Shown here piece after piece: positions 1-9,135 of a stretch of 55,048 nucleotides of DNA. The notes under the pieces are model-generated. The model was given only the letters and a program-made list of their open reading frames with translations, did no database searches and was not told where the DNA came from. Positions within the stretch are counted from its first letter, which is position 1; each line of letters starts with the position of its first letter. The stretch is taken from positions 1 to 55,048 of the forward strand of contig SKKK01000200.1 in NCBI GenBank assembly GCA_007121535.1, read 5' to 3'. The position numbers and the translations under genes are program-made. Origin of the DNA: Planctomycetaceae bacterium. Lineage in GTDB: Bacteria; Planctomycetota; Planctomycetia; Pirellulales; Pirellulaceae.

Positions 1-1
1 C

Positions 2-1015
2 TTAGTTCCCAAACCTGCCCCCACCGGTGTGAGACCGTTGGGGACCATAGGTTTTTCCGAGTCCGACATGCGCGGACCGGGGGCCATTCTTCGGACTGTC
101 CGACGCCTTTGCATCCTGTTCGCCGTCAGCCAACTGAACCAATTGATCCAGCAGCGCCTGACTCTTGGCCGTGTTTTCGCCCAGGCAGGAAGCGATTGTC
201 TCCGCCATCCGGATCTGTTGTTCAAGCAATTCGTGGGCTTGCATAACGGTCTGGGCTTTGAGCCGAGTGAGTTCACGTTCGTGCGACTGGCTGCGGGTGA
301 CATTGACAAAGATCCCGACGTACTGTCGTTCGCCCGGCAACGGATAAAGTATCTCATGGCACACCAGACCGTAGTTCTTATGTTCCAGTGTCAGTTCCAA
401 CTGTTCCAGTTGCTCGGCCACCAGGCGTTCGAATGGTTCGGGGTCCATCAGGCAGGAAATCGATTGTCCGCAGGTGGCATCCGAGCATTTGAAGAACCGG
501 CGAAAGGCGGGATTCATATTCAAGATCTGCAAGCGTTGATCGAGAATCACAATCCCGTTGGGGCTGGTTTCGATGATGCGGTCCACGCGTTGTTCGGCCA
601 GCCGTTTCATGTGCGGCATGCACATTTCCGGCTCGGCTAGACCTCGCGTGACGGCAATGGCCTTGTCGCGGCAACTGGCGTAACCGCACGCTCCGCAGTT
701 CAAATGATCCTCCGGTCGTTCCTTTCCGATCCGTTTCAGGATGGATTGAACGCGCCGATGGTCGATCTGTCGATCGCCATCGATGGGACAGCCTGTGAAA
801 CGGACGGACAAATCCGTCGTCGCGGCAACCTGGCCATTCGTGTTGCGTACCGCCGAACTTGAACTTGGGGTCAGGTCTTGAAATTTAACTTTTCGTGGCC
901 ATCTTCGGGTCGTTGCGAGGATTCGGAAAGCGGTTTCGAACGCCGGTTGGCCAACCATGCATCGAAAAAAAAATGAATGGTCAACGCTCCGAGGTCCGTG
1001 GCCCAAACGAGCCAC
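2..1015 (-). pseudogene. Truncated iron-sulfur/PAS sensor related to hydrogenase-like HydS proteins
   Basis: The open frame is 337 residues. Residues about 76-135 carry a four-cysteine 4Fe-4S motif of the PF04060 type (C107, C110, C115, C132), followed by a PAS domain at about 145-250 and a short helical tail. This matches the C-terminal part of sensory [FeFe]-hydrogenase-like proteins that end in Fe-S plus PAS domains. The catalytic N-terminal part is absent. The first ~50 residues fall in a ~220-base repeat element (867-1086), so the true 5' end has probably been replaced by an insertion. The last ~10 residues also lie in a dispersed repeat found again near 28 kb. It may be a remnant of a redox or H2 sensor, or a rescued short sensor starting inside the element. 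The Fe-S/PAS identification is fairly secure; functionality is doubtful. Confidence 0.6.
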
Positions 1016-1086
1016 GCCGATGCAGGTCGCATTGATGGGTAAACTTGGTGGCTAAGACCAAAGGTTAAATGTCAAGACCTGACCCC
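867..1086. repeat. MITE-like element bounded by inverted REP copies
   Basis: The two ends are inverted copies of one sequence: 867-893 reads ggggtcaggtcttgaaattt onward and 1061-1086 contains gttaaatgtcaagacctgac. The ~165 bases between show no full gene. The same repeat occurs, again as an inverted pair, at 28085-28194 next to a relic of a REP-associated tyrosine transposase, so these are probably REP/BIME-type elements moved in trans. Confidence 0.65.
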
Positions 1087-1104
1087 AGACCCGGTCGTGC
1101 GGAG

Positions 1105-2451
1105 CTAGGGTTCGGCCAGCCGGCCGATGAACAGGATCGCGCCGCTGCGCGTATCACGGATCAGGAACAAGAATGGACGGTCCGCGCGAAACTCGGGCGC
1201 CGGTTGCGGCGCGGAACGCACGCCGACCACCACGCCGGTAGCCGCCGCCGCCTCGGTCCCCTCCTCGCCGACGTCGACAAACGCCTTATGCACCACCTCC
1301 TGAACGAACAGTTCCCGGGTGCCGTCCATGCCGGAAAAATCGGCGGGTGGGACCGTGAAAGCATCGGTCATACCCATCGCAGACAGAACGTTCTTGAGCT
1401 GAAATTCAGCCGTTGTGGAAAACTTGGGCAAGAAAACACTGACGCGCTGGGGACGCAATCGGTCGGTCCACTGTTGCAGAGCGGACGCGTCCAGTCGTCC
1501 TTCCAGTTCGGCCAACCCGTCGGTCTGCCGCGGCAGCAGGATGGTCATCGCCATGTCGCCGCCCTCGTACGCCATTTCCAAGCATTGAGCGGTGGCGTCT
1601 TCGGCGTACCGGAATCGAGCTTCCTGGTGCATGGTCGGCGTCTTTACTTGGCGACCAGCCCCGGTAGTAAATGGCAAGGGGGCGGTCTTGGCGGCGTCGA
1701 AGGGCTGCTGCCAATTCCCGAGAAAATAGATCGCATTGGTCAGCACCAAGCGCGTATCTCCGCTCAAGACGCCTCGGGGAATCAGGTCCTGAATCTTCTC
1801 GTTGGTCTGTTCTTCGACCCACTCGTTGATCGTCTGCCGAGCGGCCTCGGTTTCCCCTGCGAAATCAACCAGTCGCAATCCGGCGTCGTAGCGGGTATCC
1901 AGCAATTCGGTAAACTCCGTCAAGAACGGGTAACCCTGTTGCGCCCACAGCGCGTTGGCCATGGACAGTTCGAGATCCTCTTGGCTTCCCAAATGGTTCA
2001 GGTAACGGACCATCGCGCCAAACCCCTCGTGGACTCGACTTGCGGGCAAGTGAAGCACCTCGGCCATCTGCGTCGCGGTGTTCTCGCGCGCTCCCGCATA
2101 GGTCATAACCAACGCCGTCGATATGCTAGCCGGTGACAGGAACAAGTTCTCCTGCGACTGGCCGGCCAGACGGCTGTAAAGATCCCAGGCGAAGTGGTTC
2201 ATGCTGGCAACCACCTCGGACGGCGGCGCCTCGGGACTTTGAACTTGCGCGTAGCCGAATTCCCGAGAATTCGGAGCGTTGGTGAGCGTGGGGTCTTGGT
2301 CGCGATCGCCCGAATTCTCGGGAATTCGGCTACTTTCGGCGGCAATGCGCAACTTCAAAGCCTCGGGACGAGCATCTTCCGCAGCATCCAGTCGTCCGCC
2401 ATGCGCGGACAGCAAGACCACGATCGCAGCAAGAGAACATCGGCATGTCAT
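1105..2451 (-). CDS. Secreted inhibitory serpin, P1 arginine
   Basis: Serine protease inhibitor of the serpin family, 448 residues. The start at 2451 is chosen because AAGGAGG lies 7-8 bases upstream and the protein then begins with a signal peptide. A linker (about 25-75) precedes the serpin fold. The hinge EEGTEAAAAT (396-405) is the inhibitory consensus; counting from P17 gives P1 Arg412 and P1' Ser413, predicting action on trypsin-like proteases. The C-terminal strand FLFLIRD is typical. The linker is encoded by a perfect 24-base inverted repeat (2251-2333) that appears to be an inserted palindromic element read in frame. It may be co-transcribed with the upstream FAD oxidoreductase, 55 bases away. 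Confidence 0.93.
   Translation of the reverse strand: MTCRCSLAAIVVLLSAHGGRLDAAEDARPEALKLRIAAESSRIPENSGDRDQDPTLTNAPNSREFGYAQVQSPEAPPSEVVASMNHFAWDLYSRLAGQSQENLFLSPASISTALVMTYAGARENTATQMAEVLHLPASRVHEGFGAMVRYLNHLGSQEDLELSMANALWAQQGYPFLTEFTELLDTRYDAGLRLVDFAGETEAARQTINEWVEEQTNEKIQDLIPRGVLSGDTRLVLTNAIYFLGNWQQPFDAAKTAPLPFTTGAGRQVKTPTMHQEARFRYAEDATAQCLEMAYEGGDMAMTILLPRQTDGLAELEGRLDASALQQWTDRLRPQRVSVFLPKFSTTAEFQLKNVLSAMGMTDAFTVPPADFSGMDGTRELFVQEVVHKAFVDVGEEGTEAAAATGVVVGVRSAPQPAPEFRADRPFLFLIRDTRSGAILFIGRLAEP
2251..2333. repeat. Inverted repeat inserted within serpin coding sequence
   Basis: Positions 2251-2274 and 2310-2333 are exact reverse complements (gtagccgaattcccgagaat onward) separated by 35 bases. 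The outer gtagcc/ggctac and near-palindromic arms match the plan of another repeat at 49435-49488. The element is translated in frame as the linker between signal peptide and serpin domain. Confidence 0.75.
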
Positions 2452-2506
2452 GGGATCGACCTCCTTCAGGATTGGGTGTTTGTGCTTGTTACAATGATGA
2501 CAGCAG

Positions 2507-3925
2507 TCAGTCGTCTTCGTACCAGGGCGCCGTTTTGGCCAATTCGGACCAATCGATCTCGTGCGGCAGCTTGCCATCTCGGGTCGCGGCAGCGGCGGCC
2601 CATCCGGCCGCTTGGCCCATGGCTACGGCATTTCCGGTCACTCGGTAAGCCGAATGAGCGTAGAAGTCGCCGGAAATGCAGCGGCCGGCCATCATCAGCC
2701 CGTCCACCTCTTTCGCCACCAGCGAACGGTACGGGATGTCGAACGGTTTCGCACGAACGGGAGCCGCCTCGATGCCCTTGCCCCGATCCGCCGTCGTCGA
2801 ATGCACGTCGACGGGAAAGGCACAGCGGCAGACGGCGTCATCGAACCGGGCGCCGTGCTGGATGTCGTCGCTGCTGATCGTGTAGCGACCGTGTATCCGG
2901 CGGCTCTCGCGTACACCGATGCGTTCCGGCGAGGCGCAGATGCGAATATCCTTCCATGGGCCGCCCAAACCGCGCAGGCCGTCGATCATGCGGTGCAGCT
3001 CGGCACGGCCTTGCACCGAGGCTCGCGTGACGTCACGTGCGTCGAAACCTTGCAACTCGTATTCGTGGTTCGCCATCAGGCAGAACAACGTCTCGCGGAT
3101 CGGAAACAACGAGGGCTTCGAGTAGGACGGGCCAAAACCGCTGGATTCCTTGATCAGCTTGGCCAAGGCATCCTTCGGCCCTGCCCACGTGTCGCCGGGC
3201 ATCGACGAAACGTAGGGCCGGATCTCGTCCAGGTGGATCCCGGTCAACAAAACGACGAAACTCATCGGTTGTGCATCGCCCGTCTCCGGACGTCCATAAT
3301 CCCATCCACAGCCCGCCTGATGGGCCAAGTCGCCTTCACCGGTACAGTCGATGAAGATCTTGCCCGCGACGGCTTCGCGTCCCGATTTCGACTCGGTCAC
3401 AATCAGCGCCAAGCGGTTGGTCTGATCTCGGACCGCTGCCGCACATTGCGTGTGAAATTGCCATTCGACCCCCGCTTCTTCACACATCTGTTCCAGCAGC
3501 AGTTTCACAGCTTCGGGATCGTACATCGACGGAGCGCGGCGGGCGTCTTTTTCCCTAGCCTGCAACGTCGTGAGGATCTCGCGCATGATCCCCGGCTTGT
3601 TGCCCGAATCGAGGATGTAAGTCAGCAAACCGCTGGTCCAAATTCCACCCAGGCAACCATGGGCCTCGAACAACCGCGTTCTGGCACCGGCTCGAGCAGC
3701 CGCCAACGCCGCAGCGACACCGGCCGGTCCTCCGCCGCACACCACCACGTCGGCTTCGTCCATAATCGGCACTGGTCGAGACGGCTCGATGTACGTGCCG
3801 TCGTGGACCACGGCCGGCGAGACGCCATTGCCGTGGACAGACGGGACGCCAAAACTCCACCCCACCGCGGCCGCCGCGCCCGTTTGGAAGAATCGTCGTC
3901 GATCGGCCCTTCGATTCGTGGACAT
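2507..3925 (-). CDS. Secreted FAD-dependent oxidoreductase (FAD_oxidored family)
   Basis: A 472-residue flavoprotein of the PF12831-type family common in planctomycetes. The start at 3925 is supported by GGGAGGAG upstream and gives a twin-arginine leader with the core RRRFFQTGAAAA, so export by Tat after cofactor loading is likely. The Rossmann motif CGGGPAGVAAALAAARAG follows at about residues 60-77, and conserved C-terminal elements near GLMMAGRCISGD and AMGQAAG complete the FAD fold. The substrate cannot be told from sequence. It lies upstream of the serpin on the same strand. Confidence 0.85.
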   Translation of the reverse strand: MSTNRRADRRRFFQTGAAAAVGWSFGVPSVHGNGVSPAVVHDGTYIEPSRPVPIMDEADVVVCGGGPAGVAAALAAARAGARTRLFEAHGCLGGIWTSGLLTYILDSGNKPGIMREILTTLQAREKDARRAPSMYDPEAVKLLLEQMCEEAGVEWQFHTQCAAAVRDQTNRLALIVTESKSGREAVAGKIFIDCTGEGDLAHQAGCGWDYGRPETGDAQPMSFVVLLTGIHLDEIRPYVSSMPGDTWAGPKDALAKLIKESSGFGPSYSKPSLFPIRETLFCLMANHEYELQGFDARDVTRASVQGRAELHRMIDGLRGLGGPWKDIRICASPERIGVRESRRIHGRYTISSDDIQHGARFDDAVCRCAFPVDVHSTTADRGKGIEAAPVRAKPFDIPYRSLVAKEVDGLMMAGRCISGDFYAHSAYRVTGNAVAMGQAAGWAAAAATRDGKLPHEIDWSELAKTAPWYEDD

Positions 3926-4236
3926 CCCCCGTGCTCCTCCCGTTATCTGTGGCGTCACGCGATGACACGAACCATCGATCCAGTAACCGGTTCCAAGGGA
4001 CGTGCCCGGCAAGCCGCCTGAGGCTCTTTATGTACCAACCCATTCGGTACTTTTCATCGTAGCCGGTTCCGCCTTGCCCTGGAAGACACTTCGTTCCGAT
4101 GCGGGACCGTTCCACCTTATTCCGTTCTCCGTCCGGACCCTTTACGCCCGTACCGCAGGTCGTTATCCTCGGAGACACCGGACAACGCATTCGACCGCGT
4201 CCCGATCCACTTAGTTGCATCGAAAAAGGAGAATTC
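3926..4236. other. Intergenic region between divergent genes
   Basis: A 311-base space between the divergent oxidoreductase and peptidase genes. It must hold both promoters, but no clear operator, repeat or RNA was seen. Confidence 0.4.
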
Positions 4237-6267
4237 ATGCCTTGCATGGCTCGATGGACACTGATCGCTCTGCTGCTTCTGAACACGTGTGGCGCCGCCA
4301 AAGAACTCGACCTTCAACCTCTGGATGCAAAGACCATGTGGCGGTTGGCTCGTCTGGCCAGTCCGGCGGTGTCGCCAGACGGCCGCCAAGCGGTTGTCGC
4401 CGTCACCCGATATGACCTGAATGACGACTCGAGCACGACGAATCTGTACTTGGTACCGACCGATGGTGGCCCGGCGCGGCAACTGACAACGCACAAGGGC
4501 AGCGACAGCAGTCCGACGTGGAGTCCCGATGGAAGTCATATCGCGTTTGTTTCCAAGCGAGGCGACGACCAGCAGCGTCAGATCTACGTGATCCCGCTGG
4601 CGGGCGGAGAAGCTCGGCGCGTGACGGAATTGCCAACCGGCGCGTTCGCGCCGCAGTGGTTTCCCGATTCACAGGAACTGGCATTCATCAGCCTGGTCTG
4701 GCAAGATACCGACGATTGGCAGGAAATGGAGGATCGGCTGAAGGCGGAAAAGGACTCGCGGGTTTCGGCCAAGGTTTGGGACGCCGCACCGGTTCGGTAC
4801 TGGGATCGCTGGCACCAACAGCGGCGTCCCCATCTGTTCCGCGTTTCGCTGCAGGCGGGGCCCGTACAGCCGATCACACCGAGTTCGGGGATTCACTTAC
4901 CGATCAGCGACCCCGGGGTCGGCCACTTCGATATCTCGCCCGACGGCCAGGAGATCGCCGTGGTGGCTGATTCCGACCCGACAGGCGTCGAACCCAATTT
5001 GGACATCTATCTGGTACCTGCCGAAGGCGGCCAGGCGCGGAACGTGACGCCGGACAACCCGGCGGCCGACTTCTCGCCCGCTTACAGCCCCGACGGCCAA
5101 TGGTTGGCCTATTCGCAACGTCAGATTCCCGGGTTTTATGCCGACCGGGCTCGACTTGCGTTGTACCATCGCCCGTCAGCCGACCATCAAGTTGTGACCG
5201 AGGACTTCGACCGTACGATCAGCCGAGCGATCTGGGCCTCGGACAGCCGCAGCCTGTACGCTTCCGTAGACGACGCGGCCCATTATCGGATTCACCGAAT
5301 CGATGTCCCCGGCGGTCAAATTCGAGCGATCACCCAAGAACACAGCTTCACCGATCCCCGATTGTCGGCCGATGGCGATGTGTTGGTTGCGTTGCGACAG
5401 AGCTTTACCGAACCACCGACGCTGGTGCGAGTTGATTTGACCAACGGCCAGGCGACCAAACTGTCGACATTCAATGATTCGCTGCTGGCGGATGTCACTT
5501 TCGGTCGTTATGAAAGCGTGACGTATTCCGGCGCCGACGACGCCCCGATTCAGATGTGGCTGGTCTACCCGCCCGGTTTCGACCCCGATCGTCGTTATCC
5601 GTTGTACCTGCTGTTGCACGGAGGCCCGCATAACGGCATACCGGACGGGTGGCATTTCCGCTGGAACGCCCAGGTCTTTGCCGGCTGGGGATACGTCACG
5701 GCTTGGCACAATTTTCACGGCTCCAGCGGCTTCGGCCAGGAATTTGCCGACTCGATCAACCCCTACCAATCCGAGTTGCCTTACCGAGACACGATCGAGG
5801 CCGCACGATGGTTTGCGTCCCAACCGTGGATCGATCCCGACCGCATGGGGGCCGGCGGAGGCAGCTATGGTGGATACCTGGCCTCGATCCTGCTGGGTCG
5901 AGAACACCCGTTCCAGACCCTGGTGGCCCATGCCGCCGTCTTCAACTGGTACACCCAATACGGCGCCGATTACGGCGCCAGCCGGCGGCGCTTCGGCGAG
6001 TTTTGGGAGGACGTGGACCACTACCATAAATCGTCGCCGCATTTCGGTGCGGGCAACTTCAACACGCCCACGTTGGTCATCCACGGCCAACTGGACTATC
6101 GCGTGCCGGTGAATCACGGCTTGGAGCTTTTCAACATCCTGCAGAATCGGGGCGTCCGCAGCCGCTTTGTCTATTATCCCGACGAAAACCACTGGATCCT
6201 GAAACCCAACAACTCGCTGCATTGGTACCGCACCAAGCAGCAGTGGCTGGACGAATTTCTTCGGTAG
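4237..6267 (+). CDS. S9 family prolyl oligopeptidase, secreted
   Basis: A 676-residue serine peptidase of the dipeptidyl-aminopeptidase/acylaminoacyl-peptidase type. The start at 4237 has AAAAAGGAG seven bases upstream and gives a signal peptide; the longer open frame upstream lacks both. Residues about 30-390 form WD40-like beta-propeller repeats (several SPDG motifs). The C-terminal alpha/beta-hydrolase domain holds the triad Ser543 in GGGSYGGY, Asp620 in GQLDYRVP and His652 in DENHW. It probably degrades oligopeptides in the periplasm. No operon partner is evident. Confidence 0.93.
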   Translation: MPCMARWTLIALLLLNTCGAAKELDLQPLDAKTMWRLARLASPAVSPDGRQAVVAVTRYDLNDDSSTTNLYLVPTDGGPARQLTTHKGSDSSPTWSPDGSHIAFVSKRGDDQQRQIYVIPLAGGEARRVTELPTGAFAPQWFPDSQELAFISLVWQDTDDWQEMEDRLKAEKDSRVSAKVWDAAPVRYWDRWHQQRRPHLFRVSLQAGPVQPITPSSGIHLPISDPGVGHFDISPDGQEIAVVADSDPTGVEPNLDIYLVPAEGGQARNVTPDNPAADFSPAYSPDGQWLAYSQRQIPGFYADRARLALYHRPSADHQVVTEDFDRTISRAIWASDSRSLYASVDDAAHYRIHRIDVPGGQIRAITQEHSFTDPRLSADGDVLVALRQSFTEPPTLVRVDLTNGQATKLSTFNDSLLADVTFGRYESVTYSGADDAPIQMWLVYPPGFDPDRRYPLYLLLHGGPHNGIPDGWHFRWNAQVFAGWGYVTAWHNFHGSSGFGQEFADSINPYQSELPYRDTIEAARWFASQPWIDPDRMGAGGGSYGGYLASILLGREHPFQTLVAHAAVFNWYTQYGADYGASRRRFGEFWEDVDHYHKSSPHFGAGNFNTPTLVIHGQLDYRVPVNHGLELFNILQNRGVRSRFVYYPDENHWILKPNNSLHWYRTKQQWLDEFLR

Positions 6268-6528
6268 GGCCGGGCCGTAGCGTGACGGTGTCCCGTGAAG
6301 GACCGTCTAATGCCGGTTGTCGCGCCCTTTCAGGGCTTTCGCCGTATGGCGGCCCCCGGACCCGGGGCGGCGTTCTGCGGCTATCGCCGCGTCGCTCTGC
6401 CCCAGGCTGATCTGTTAAGGCCTTTCAGGCCATCCCCGCAACCACGGCTTTCGCCCCCACGGTCTTCGTGGCGTTGAAAGCAGGGTCGGTATGGTCCGTA
6501 GCGGATTTCGCCCTCAGGAGGGGTGAGC

Positions 6529-6690
6529 CTAGAATGATCGCGTACGGTTTTCGCCGCGTAGGGCCGGGTTTAGATGATCCAGCGTCGTTTTCGGCCCGTA
6601 GGAGTGGGCTTACAATGATCGTGGACGGTTTTCTCGTCGTTGGGTCGGGCTTAGAATGATCGGGCACGGTCTTCGCCCCGAGGGGGCAGT
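6529..6690 (+). repeat. Four degenerate ~41-base tandem units
   Basis: Units begin near 6529, 6571, 6611 and 6652 with ttagaatgatc-like starts, each followed by an acggttttcg-like core and a gtagg..gggc end. Only the first two units are retained in the second copy of the large repeat (7158-7247), so unit number varies between copies. Confidence 0.6.
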
Positions 6691-6774
6691 CACAAATCAG
6701 CCCGGGGCAGAGCGTAGCGCCGCCCTGGGTACAAGAGCGAACGCATGGGAAAGCCCTGAAAGGGCGTTACAAAC

Positions 6775-6948
6775 TGTTGGCAAGCCGGATACGCTGCTTT
6801 TTCGGTCAGCCAGTCCAAAGTGACGGATGTCAGTGCCTACATCAAGAACCAAGCGAAACACCATGCGCGTATTTCGTTTCAAGACGAATTGCGCAGCCTG
6901 TTCAACAGGCATGGGATCGAATTTGACGAACGATATGTATGGGATTAG
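6775..6948 (+). pseudogene. C-terminal relic of REP-associated tyrosine (Y1) transposase
   Basis: In the frame through 6787 the sequence reads WQAGYAAFSVSQSK, then YIKNQAKHHARISFQDELR, and ends HGIEFDERYVWD before a TAG at 6946. This is the characteristic C-terminus of IS200-like REP-associated tyrosine transposases. Everything upstream is missing, cut by the inverted repeat copy ending near 6772, so it is inactive. Confidence 0.75.
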
Positions 6949-7250
6949 CTGTCGCGCCCTTTCAGGGCTTTCGGCCTATGGCGGCCCCCGTTCCCAGGGC
7001 GGCGCTCTGCGGCTATCGCCGCGTCGCTCTGCCCCGGGCTGATTTGTTACGGCCTTTCAGGCCGCTACCGCAGCCACCCCTTTCGCCCCCACGGTCTTCG
7101 TGGCGTTGAAAGCAAGTTCAGCATGGACCGTAGCGGATTTCACCCCAAGGACGGGCGAGCCTAGAATGATCGCATACGGTTTTCGTCGCGTAGGAACCGG
7201 GTCTAGATGATCCAGCGTCGTTTTCGGCCCGTAGGAGTGGGCTTACAGCG

Positions 7251-7790
7251 TCACAAACCGGGCTTGGGGCGAAAAGCGACGATATGTTGCGGATCGGTTT
7301 CCAAGTAGGGGCCGCCGATCAGGTCGATGCAGTAAGGGATCGCCGGGAAGACGGCGTCCAAGCACTCGCGGATCGCTCGGGGTTGGCCCGGCAGATTCAC
7401 GATCAGGCAACGGCCTCGGATGCCGGCCGTCTGCCGCGAGAGGATGGCCGTGGGTACCTTTTCCAACGAGGTCTTGCGCATCAGTTCGCCGAAGCCCGGC
7501 ATCACTTTTTCACTGACCGCTTCCGTTGCCTCGGGGGTGACATCGCGAGCGGCGGGGCCGGTGCCGCCCGTGGTGACGATCAAACAGCATCGCTGCTGAT
7601 CGCTCAGCTCGCAAAGAGTGGCTTCGATCCGCGATCGTTCGTCGGCGATCACTCGTGGTACACTCACCCAAGGCGTCGTAAGGGTCTTCTCCAGATATTC
7701 CCGAATGGCCGGGCCACCCCGGTCTTCGTACTCACCGCGGCTGGCACGGTCCGATACGGTGACGATTCCGATGCGGATTTCTTCTGACAT
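7251..7790 (-). CDS. mogA: Molybdopterin adenylyltransferase, MogA/MoaB family
   Basis: A 179-residue cytoplasmic enzyme for molybdenum cofactor synthesis, which activates molybdopterin by adenylylation. The N-terminus IGIVTVSDRASRGEYEDRGG and the signature TTGGTGPAARDVTPEA are diagnostic of the family, and the length is normal. The stop codon lies just past the end of the 297-base repeat. The family also includes MoaB-type proteins, so the exact name is less certain than the pathway. Confidence 0.92.
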   Translation of the reverse strand: MSEEIRIGIVTVSDRASRGEYEDRGGPAIREYLEKTLTTPWVSVPRVIADERSRIEATLCELSDQQRCCLIVTTGGTGPAARDVTPEATEAVSEKVMPGFGELMRKTSLEKVPTAILSRQTAGIRGRCLIVNLPGQPRAIRECLDAVFPAIPYCIDLIGGPYLETDPQHIVAFRPKPGL

Positions 7791-8028
7791 GTCCGGGTTC
7801 GATGAAAGAGGTTTCGAATTCTCAATCGTTTTTCAAGTCTTCACGTCGCTACGTCAAGTCCCCGGCCATCCAGTTTTCGCTTGTTCGACGGCGCCGCGTC
7901 AACGTTGAAGCCATCTTGCGAGAATCGCCGATCGAGTTAGAATGGCGAAAATACTTGGATAAACGCCGGAAGAATCAGAGACAAGCCGGATTGATCCAGG
8001 CAGATCACTTCTTGCGGAAAGTTGGATT

Positions 8029-8817
8029 GTGTTTTTTGCGGAACCCGCCTCGACTCCCTACGATCTGAACTTTCGTTTGCTGGGTGTCCGAGTGCGCGTG
8101 GTTCCGTGGTTCTGGCTGGTGGCGATGCTGTTGGGCTGGAACGTGACGCAGGTCGGCGACCAGCAGGCGATGTACCTGACCTTGTGGATCGCCGCCGTCT
8201 TTCTTTCGATCTTGGTACACGAGATGGGCCACGCCTTGGCGATGCGATACTACGGCATCGACAGCTACATCGTGTTGTATCAGTTCGGTGGTTTGGCCAT
8301 TCCCGATCGGTATGCGTCCAGCATGGGATTCGGATCGCGGTCGCGGGGCGAAGATCCGATCAGCCAAATCGTCATCTCGGCCGCCGGTCCCGCAGCCCAA
8401 CTGAGTTTGGCGTTGGCGATCGTATTGGTACTGCGACTGACCGGATTCGCCATGCGAATCGAGATTCCCTACTTGGAATACGTGATCTCGGTTCGCGAAG
8501 GCACGCAGATCGAATCGATGCCATTGGAATTGGTGCTTTTTTTCTTGATGTTGGTCAGCGTGTTTTGGGCCTTGTTGAACCTTCTGCCCGTTTATCCTTT
8601 GGACGGCGGTCAGATCGCGCGGAATCTTTTCAGCTTGTTTCATCCGGTAGCGGGCATCCAGTACTCGTTGATTCTGTCGGTGATCACGGCCGCCGGTGTT
8701 GCCCTGTATGGTTTTTCGCAGCAGCAACCGTTTCTCGGCATCATGTTCGCCCTGTTGGCGTATTCCAGCTTCCAAGTGCTCCAAGCTTATTCGTCGCGCG
8801 GCGGGTTCGGTCCGTAG
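8029..8817 (+). CDS. Site-2 protease family (M50) membrane metalloprotease
   Basis: A 262-residue intramembrane zinc protease. The N-terminus is cytoplasmic-like, followed by several membrane segments; HEMGH (64-68) provides zinc ligands and the catalytic Glu, and the second conserved motif LLPVYPLDGGQ supplies Asp192. There is no PDZ domain, so it resembles the SpoIVFB-like branch. The start is GTG at 8029 with a weak GGAAAG upstream. The substrate is unknown. Confidence 0.88.
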   Translation: MFFAEPASTPYDLNFRLLGVRVRVVPWFWLVAMLLGWNVTQVGDQQAMYLTLWIAAVFLSILVHEMGHALAMRYYGIDSYIVLYQFGGLAIPDRYASSMGFGSRSRGEDPISQIVISAAGPAAQLSLALAIVLVLRLTGFAMRIEIPYLEYVISVREGTQIESMPLELVLFFLMLVSVFWALLNLLPVYPLDGGQIARNLFSLFHPVAGIQYSLILSVITAAGVALYGFSQQQPFLGIMFALLAYSSFQVLQAYSSRGGFGP

Positions 8818-8909
8818 TCCTGCGGCATGCTTTGTGAACTGAGACGATGATCGCGCATTCGTCCCGAAAAAAATTTTGAAAAATTTGTGGAAAACTTGTC
8901 GAAAAGCTG

Positions 8910-8937
8910 TTGCAAAAAAAAAATCGTTGCTTACAAC
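8910..8937 (+). promoter_or_regulatory. Candidate sigma70-type promoter
   Basis: TTGCAA at 8910-8915 and TACAAC at 8932-8937 are separated by 16 bases and lie just upstream of the small ORF and histone-like gene. The match to TTGACA/TATAAT is moderate. Confidence 0.35.
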
Positions 8938-8961
8938 TAACGCTAGCAAGAAAGGAGTTGA

Positions 8962-9135
8962 ATGCCGCACGTGTTCTTTTGCGATTCATTCGGAATGTTT
9001 CTGCGACGGAACACCTCTCATCTCGTCGAGAGCGATGCGGCGATCATGCTGTGGGCGAGCTGGAATCGAAAGTTCGGTTTGACCGGAGGCTCGAGACGAA
9101 GCTCGCCGAAACCTTGTTTATCGGAGGATGAATAG
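8962..9135 (+). CDS. Small ORF upstream of histone-like gene, possibly coupled
   Basis: A 57-codon frame beginning ATG at 8962 with AAAGGAG seven bases upstream. It ends at a TAG (9133-9135) whose last base is the first base of the GTG start of the next gene, giving a TAGTG stop-start overlap typical of translational coupling. The product (begins [12 protein letters not shown]) resembles no family I recognise. The ribosome-binding site and junction favour translation, perhaps as a leader controlling the next gene; chance cannot be excluded. Confidence 0.4.
   Translation: MPHVFFCDSFGMFLRRNTSHLVESDAAIMLWASWNRKFGLTGGSRRSSPKPCLSEDE

Larger units (their letters stand above)
6268..7250. repeat. 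Repeat block with two ~297-base direct repeats
   Basis: Nearly 1 kb without an intact gene. Positions 6318-6614 and 6950-7247 are direct copies of one ~297-base sequence rich in short palindromes (for example gcgccctttcagggc and cggctatcgccg). The middle segment about 6690-6772 is an inverted partial copy of the same repeat. It is a dispersed non-coding repeat of unknown function. Confidence 0.75.

Noticed and set aside
29-640. Long plus-strand frame opposite the Fe-S/PAS sensor.
   Set aside because: Shadow of the minus-strand gene with no recognisable domain or start signal.
6529-6690. Short tandem units that first looked like a CRISPR array.
   Set aside because: Units are adjacent with no unique spacers and diverge from each other; no cas genes nearby.
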